Source: Streptomyces sp. 130
Lineage (GTDB): Bacteria; Actinomycetota; Actinomycetes; Streptomycetales; Streptomycetaceae
Assembly: GCF_007096885.1 (NCBI RefSeq)
Contig: NZ_VJNO01000024.1
Location: 1 to 64,000 of the forward strand
Length of the DNA: 64,000 bases
Direction of reading: 5' to 3'
Both the position numbers and the translations under genes were made by a program. Below the pieces are notes generated by a model. The model searched no databases. It saw only the letters and a program-made list of their open reading frames with translations, and was not told where the DNA came from. Below, piece after piece: positions 59,941 to 64,000 of the stretch (the stretch's first letter is position 1; each line of letters begins with the position of its first letter).

Positions 59941-61578
59941 TCAGGGGCGCGCGGCGCCGGCGGCGGGTTCCGCCGGGCTGACGCGGGCGGGCGGAACGGG
60001 TGACGGCGCTCCCTTCCCGGCGGGGTCGCCGGTGCGCAGGCCGAAGGCGGTGAGTGCCGCGGCGACGGCGGCTGCCGCGGCACACACCAGGAACGCGGTG
60101 CTGAAGCCGCTGCCCAGGGCGTCCAGGGCCAGGCCGTGGGCCGCGGAACCCGGAGCGCCCGGGGGCAGGCTGTTCACGGCGATGGGGCCGCCCGCCGCGG
60201 CGACCTCCCGCGCCGCGGCGGTCTCCGCGGCGGGCAGGGCGGCGCCGGAGAGCTTCGTCGCGAACGCCGACCCCGCATTGCTGAGGGCGACCGCGCCGAC
60301 GACGACGGGGCCGAGGGCGAACCCGAGGTCGCGCAGCATGTTGGTGGTGGCGCTGGCCATGCCCGCCAGGTGCGGGGGCACGCTGTTCAGCGCCACGGCC
60401 GTGACCGAGCTGACGGTCAGGGCGAAGCCGATGCCGATCAGCAGGGCGGGCGCGACGAACGCGCCGAGTCCCGGGTCGGTGACGTCCAGCCGGGCGCACA
60501 GCAGGCAGCCCACCGTCATCAGGGCGAACCCGCAGGTCAGCAGCCAGGACGCGGCGACCCGGTGCAAAAGCCGCGAGACGACGGGGATGAGCAGGAAGGC
60601 GGGGCCCTGGAGGAGCAGGAAGGGGACCGCGACGCGGATCGGATCCTGGTGCTGCACCGGCCCCAGCCACATGCTCGTCGCGAAGCAGGCACCGAGGAAG
60701 GCGAGCATGCCGATGACCGCGGCGATGGACGACACGGTGAAGGCCCGGTTGCGGAACAGCTTCAGGTCGAAGATCGGGGAGTCGGCGCCCAGTTCGACCA
60801 GTACGAACCCGGCCAGGAAGCACGCGCCGAGGGCCAGGGAGAGCATGACGGGCAGGGTGGTCCAGCCGGACTCGGGCCCCTCGACGGCGCCGTACAGCAC
60901 CAGGATGAGACCGACGGCGAAGGTGATCTGGCCGGGCATGTCCAGCCTGCGGCCCTCGGGCGCTTTCGACTCCGCGGTCAGCGCCAGGGTGAGCACCATG
61001 CTGACCAGGGCGAGACCGACGAGCACCCAGAAGGAGCCGCGCCAGGACCCGATCTTGGCGAACATGCCGCCGAGCAGGGGGGACACGGCGGCGCCGGCGG
61101 ACAGGAAGCCGCTCCAGACGGCGACGGCGTGCGCCCGGTGCCGCACGTCGCGGGTCACCGCGGTGAGCGCGGTGAGCGAACCGGGGAACATGGCGCCGGC
61201 GCCCAGTCCGTTGAGGGCGGCGCCGGCCCACAGCACCTGGATGGTGGGCGCGAGCGCCGCCACGGTGCTGCCCGTGGCGACCAGGGCCGTGCCGGCCGCG
61301 ACGAGCCTGCGCCGGCCGAACAGGTCGCCGAGGACGCCGAAGGTGAACTCGAAGCAGACCACGGCGATCATGAACGCGGCGGTGATCCAGGTGAGCTGCG
61401 ATCCATGGGTGTTCAGGTCCTGCTGGAAGAGCCCGTTGAGCGAGGCCGGCAGCGCGTTCGCGACCTGGGCCACGAAGACCGCGCCGCAGGCCGCAGCCAG
61501 TGTTCCCGCGTAGCCCGGTGTCCGGGCGGCCCCCGCGGTTGGGCCCTGGGACATGGCTGTCCCGTTGTTGAGCGTCAT
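59941..61578 (-). CDS. MFS transporter (DHA2-type, 14 helices)
   Basis: A 545-residue major facilitator with about 14 helices and the motif GVLGDLFGRRRLV after helix 2. It is of the DHA2 drug:proton antiporter type. Its place next to gentisate genes suggests it moves an aromatic acid, as import or export. ATG at 61578 after GGGAGAAC. The preceding intergenic region holds an inverted repeat. Confidence 0.87.
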   Translation of the reverse strand: MTLNNGTAMSQGPTAGAARTPGYAGTLAAACGAVFVAQVANALPASLNGLFQQDLNTHGSQLTWITAAFMIAVVCFEFTFGVLGDLFGRRRLVAAGTALVATGSTVAALAPTIQVLWAGAALNGLGAGAMFPGSLTALTAVTRDVRHRAHAVAVWSGFLSAGAAVSPLLGGMFAKIGSWRGSFWVLVGLALVSMVLTLALTAESKAPEGRRLDMPGQITFAVGLILVLYGAVEGPESGWTTLPVMLSLALGACFLAGFVLVELGADSPIFDLKLFRNRAFTVSSIAAVIGMLAFLGACFATSMWLGPVQHQDPIRVAVPFLLLQGPAFLLIPVVSRLLHRVAASWLLTCGFALMTVGCLLCARLDVTDPGLGAFVAPALLIGIGFALTVSSVTAVALNSVPPHLAGMASATTNMLRDLGFALGPVVVGAVALSNAGSAFATKLSGAALPAAETAAAREVAAAGGPIAVNSLPPGAPGSAAHGLALDALGSGFSTAFLVCAAAAAVAAALTAFGLRTGDPAGKGAPSPVPPARVSPAEPAAGAARP

Positions 61579-61700
61579 TGCTGTTCTCCCTGGCTGGGAA
61601 AGTGGGCGTCCCGGAAGCGGGAACCCCGAAGAGCGTGGAAGGGCTCGGCTCCGCGTGCGGTGGGGGAGAGGACGCGACGAGAGCCGGCGCGATGCCGTGG

Positions 61701-61756
61701 AGAATGACACTTCGCTTTACTGCGCGTCAATGAAATGAGCGCGAAATAATCATTCT
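61701..61756. promoter_or_regulatory. Extended inverted repeat and promoter before the MFS gene
   Basis: AGAATGA (61701-61707) and TTCGC (61711-61715) are mirrored by GCGAA (61741-61745) and TCATTCT (61750-61756). On the minus strand TTGACG and CATTCT are 18 bp apart, a plausible promoter for the MFS gene within the repeat. A CAGAAT half-site like that in the IclR operator is present. Confidence 0.5.
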
Positions 61757-61785
61757 GTTCGTAGCGTATGGCTGTGCGCCGGGGC

Positions 61786-62562
61786 CTACGGCTGGTCGGC
61801 CAAGTCCCTCTCGAGCGAGTGCGCGGCGGCCTCCAGCGTGGCCACCAGGGAGCGCAGGCGCTGCGGGTCGTAGCGCACGCTGGGCATCGAGACGGAGAGA
61901 CCGGACAGCGCGCTGCCGTCCCCGTCGCGCACCGGGACGCCGATGGCGACGAGACCGCGTTCGGACCGCTCCCGGTTCACGGCGAAACCGCTGCGGCGCA
62001 CGCGCCTGAGCTCCGTGCGCAGCCGCGCCAGGTCGGGGCGGTCGGCCGGGTCGTCGCGGTGGCGCTCGGGGGCGTACACCTCCTCCAGCTCCTCGTCGGC
62101 CAGGTCGGCGAGCAGGAGGAGCCCCGCGGTGGTGCGGTGGGCGGGGAAGACCATCCCCTCCCGGGACCCGACCCGAAGGGCCTGCCGGCATTCCACGCTC
62201 GCGATGAACCGCACCGTCCCTCCGGTACGCACGATCAGGTTCGTGGTCTCGTCGAGGAGCGCGACCACCCGGTGCAGGTGGGGGAGGGCGGCGGTGCGCA
62301 GCCGTGACACGAGTGACTGGGAGTGGGCGGCCAGCTCCAGCACCGGGCCGGCGCGGTAGACGCGGTCCTCGCCCCGCACCGCGAAGTCCCGGTAGACGAG
62401 CATCGCCAGGATGCGGTGGGCCGTCGACCGGGCGACACCGAGGCGCTCCGCGAGCTGCGCCACGGTCGCGCCGCCCTCCATCTGCAGGATGGTCGCCGCT
62501 CGCAGCGCGTGGTCCACGCTCGCGATGGGGTAGGGCGGCGGCGTCTTCAGCGGTTTGTCCAT
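61786..62562 (-). CDS. IclR-type regulator
   Basis: A 258-residue IclR family regulator: winged helix (about 13-65: VAQLAERLGVARSTAHRILAMLVYRDF, split) and effector-binding domain (about 85-250). It is divergent from gentisate dioxygenase, and a clean palindrome between them (62576-62592) is its likely operator. I infer control of the gentisate cluster, responding to gentisate or a precursor. Confidence 0.92.
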   Translation of the reverse strand: MDKPLKTPPPYPIASVDHALRAATILQMEGGATVAQLAERLGVARSTAHRILAMLVYRDFAVRGEDRVYRAGPVLELAAHSQSLVSRLRTAALPHLHRVVALLDETTNLIVRTGGTVRFIASVECRQALRVGSREGMVFPAHRTTAGLLLLADLADEELEEVYAPERHRDDPADRPDLARLRTELRRVRRSGFAVNRERSERGLVAIGVPVRDGDGSALSGLSVSMPSVRYDPQRLRSLVATLEAAAHSLERDLADQP

Positions 62563-62575
62563 CGGTGACCCTCAC

Positions 62576-62592
62576 ATTCTGCTGTGCAGAAT
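62576..62592. promoter_or_regulatory. IclR operator
   Basis: ATTCTGCTGTGCAGAAT: 7-bp arms (ATTCTGC/GCAGAAT) with a 3-bp centre, in the 69-bp gap between iclR and the dioxygenase gene. A partial second copy, TTCTG-N4-CAGA, follows at 62600-62612. Confidence 0.75.
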
Positions 62593-62631
62593 ACACATGT
62601 TCTGTCAGCAGACGCCGTGCACGCTGACTGC

Positions 62632-63792
62632 GTGACTGAGTCCTCCCTCACCCAAGACAACGCAACGGGCACCCCGGTGCGGCTCCAGGCCGTCACCGCC
62701 GAGGGGCAGCCCGAGGTCACCCCGGCGCTCGAGGAGCTGTACCGGGGCTTCGAGCGGGAACTGCTCGTCCCGCTGTGGACCGAGATCGGCGACCTGATGC
62801 CGGCCCACCCGCGCTCGCGCGCCGCGGCCCACCTGTGGCGCTGGGAGCGGCTGCGCGAGCTCGCCGCGCAGGCCGGCGCCATCGTGCCGGTCGGGCGGGG
62901 CGGGGAGCGCCGTGCGATCGCGCTGGCCAACCCGTCCCTCGGCGGCAGGCCCTTCGCCACGCCGACCCTGTGGGCGGCCATCCAGTACCTCATGCCCGGC
63001 GAGGACGCCCCCGAGCACCGCCACACCCAGCACGCCTTCCGCTTCGTCGTCGAGGGCTCGGGCGTATGGACCGTCGTCGGCGGCGACCCCGTGCCGATGA
63101 ACCGCGGTGACTTCCTGCCGCAGGCGGGCTGGAACTGGCACGCCCACCACAACGCCACCGCCGAGCCGATGGCCTGGATCGACGGGCTGGACATCCCGTT
63201 CCAGTACGTCACCGAGGCGCAGTTCTTCGAGTTCGGCCGCGACGGGATCAGCGACGCCGAGCGGATCACCCCCGACAGGTCCCGTTCCGAGCGGCTGTGG
63301 GGCCACCCCGGCCTGCGCCCCCTGTCGGCCACGCCCGCCACGCCCGGCAGCCCCCTGCTGTCGTACAAGTGGGAGTACACGGACGCCGCCCTGCGTGACC
63401 AGTTGCTGCTGGAGAAGGAGGGCTTCGGCGGTACCGTCGAGCCCGGCCACGCCGCGGTGCGGTACTCCAACCCGCACGACGGCAGCGACGTCCTGCCGAC
63501 GATCCGCGCCGAGTTCCACCGCGTCGCCCGCGGCGCCGAGACAGCGCCGCTGCGCGAGACCGGCTCCTCCGTCTACCAGGTCTTCGACGGATCCGGCGTG
63601 GTCACCGTCGGCGACACGTCCTGGACGGTCACCCGCGGTGACCTGTTCGTCGTCCCGTCCTGGGAGCCGTTCTCCGCGAGGTCCGAGGCCGGCGCGACCG
63701 ACTCCGACTCCCGCTCCCTCGATCTGTTCCGCTTCTCCGACGCGCCCGTCTTTGAAGCGCTGAAGCTCGACCGCACCCAGAAGGACGCCTGA
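62632..63792 (+). CDS. Gentisate 1,2-dioxygenase
   Basis: A 386-residue bicupin. Iron ligands H129 and H131 (EHRHTQHAFRFVVEG) and H170 (WNWHAHHN) match gentisate dioxygenases, which open gentisate to maleylpyruvate. Start GTG at 62632. The family C-terminal cupin (STRVYQVFxGSG-type: SSVYQVFDGSGVV) is intact. Followed after 2 nt by the next gene of the pathway. Confidence 0.93.
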   Translation: MTESSLTQDNATGTPVRLQAVTAEGQPEVTPALEELYRGFERELLVPLWTEIGDLMPAHPRSRAAAHLWRWERLRELAAQAGAIVPVGRGGERRAIALANPSLGGRPFATPTLWAAIQYLMPGEDAPEHRHTQHAFRFVVEGSGVWTVVGGDPVPMNRGDFLPQAGWNWHAHHNATAEPMAWIDGLDIPFQYVTEAQFFEFGRDGISDAERITPDRSRSERLWGHPGLRPLSATPATPGSPLLSYKWEYTDAALRDQLLLEKEGFGGTVEPGHAAVRYSNPHDGSDVLPTIRAEFHRVARGAETAPLRETGSSVYQVFDGSGVVTVGDTSWTVTRGDLFVVPSWEPFSARSEAGATDSDSRSLDLFRFSDAPVFEALKLDRTQKDA

Positions 63793-63794
63793 CC

Positions 63795-64000
63795 ATGAAG
63801 CTCGCCACCCTCCGCACCGCCGACGGGACCCGGGCGGTCCGCGTCGACGGCGACACGCTCGTCGACCTCGGGTACGCCGACCTGGGCGCACTGTTCGCCG
63901 AGGACGACTGGCAGGGCAGGGCCGCCGCCGCGTCCGGCACGGCCTACCCGGTCGACGGCGCCGACTTCGCGCCGGTCGTCCCCAATCCCTCCAAGATCGT
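63795..64000 (+). CDS. Fumarylacetoacetate hydrolase family protein (start only)
   Basis: The first 68 residues of a protein cut by the window end: MKLATLRTADGTRAVRVDGD, then DLGYADLGALF, and the FAPVVPNPSKI that opens the catalytic domain of FAH family enzymes. In gentisate clusters this is maleylpyruvate or fumarylpyruvate hydrolase. ATG 2 nt after the dioxygenase stop. Confidence 0.85.
   Translation, partial: MKLATLRTADGTRAVRVDGDTLVDLGYADLGALFAEDDWQGRAAAASGTAYPVDGADFAPVVPNPSKI

Overview
The window reads as chromosomal DNA from a Streptomyces or a very close actinomycete. It is very GC-rich with strong third-position GC bias. Many genes are translationally coupled (ATGA/GTGA overlaps), several look leaderless with a TANNNT-type -10 box 6-8 nt before the start codon, and rare TTA (bldA-type) leucine codons appear in three genes. 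I see no rRNA, tRNA, insertion sequence, phage gene or CRISPR array.

Layout. 1-1048: a long C homopolymer and a pair of fluoride channel genes (crcB). 1245-9355: a urea-nitrogen operon with urea channel, ureA, an unusual His-rich CbiX-like gene, ureB, ureC, ureF, ureG, ureD and an Amt ammonium transporter. 9359-15790: lipase maturation factor, DUF1990 protein, DUF6777-like lipoprotein, carotenoid oxygenase and ferredoxin-NADP reductase. 16064-22745: PAS-GAF-PP2C-HATPase phosphatase, WS/DGAT acyltransferase, a fucose/rhamnose-type aldo-keto reductase and lactonase separated by a decayed mutarotase gene, and a Fpg/Nei glycosylase. 22782-26629: LytTR regulator, DUF485-like protein, acetate/monocarboxylate-type symporter and LytS-type kinase. 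26643-33242: ECF sigma factor, universal stress protein, Tat-type polysaccharide deacetylase, class F sortase, two paralogous secreted proteins with a shared C-terminal GGLGGS-TM-Arg tail, a DUF4239 protein and a Pro-rich surface protein. 33801-36790: DUF574 methyltransferase coupled to a GGDEF-EAL c-di-GMP enzyme. 36815-41215: a LysR regulator divergent from sdhCAB. 41268-47996: chitinase, UvrA-like ATPase, HAD phosphatase, dodecin and an orphan DasA-like sugar-binding lipoprotein; the chitinase and the binding protein share an identical DasR-like 12-mer. 48053-52414: ergothioneine operon egtABCD. 52562-59762: bacterial PARG, solitary PemK/MazF toxin, LacI regulator, thioredoxin, disulfide oxidoreductase, GNAT, TPR protein and pirin. 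59941-64000: start of a gentisate catabolic cluster (MFS, IclR, gentisate dioxygenase, fumarylacetoacetate hydrolase family start).

How the parts work together. The urea block imports urea, hydrolyses it with nickel urease and moves the resulting ammonium. It has ureF, ureG and ureD but no ureE, and the His-rich CbiX-like protein sits where a nickel chaperone would help. The chitinase and DasA-like protein form a small chitin/N-acetylglucosamine response set. The egt operon makes the thiol antioxidant ergothioneine. The terminal block would open the gentisate ring and cleave the product under IclR control.

The strongest candidates for undescribed biology are the His-rich CbiX-like urease-operon protein, the sortase F neighbourhood with its GGLGGS tail, the paired TTGAAC-N2-GTTCAA operators, and the TTA codon in egtA.
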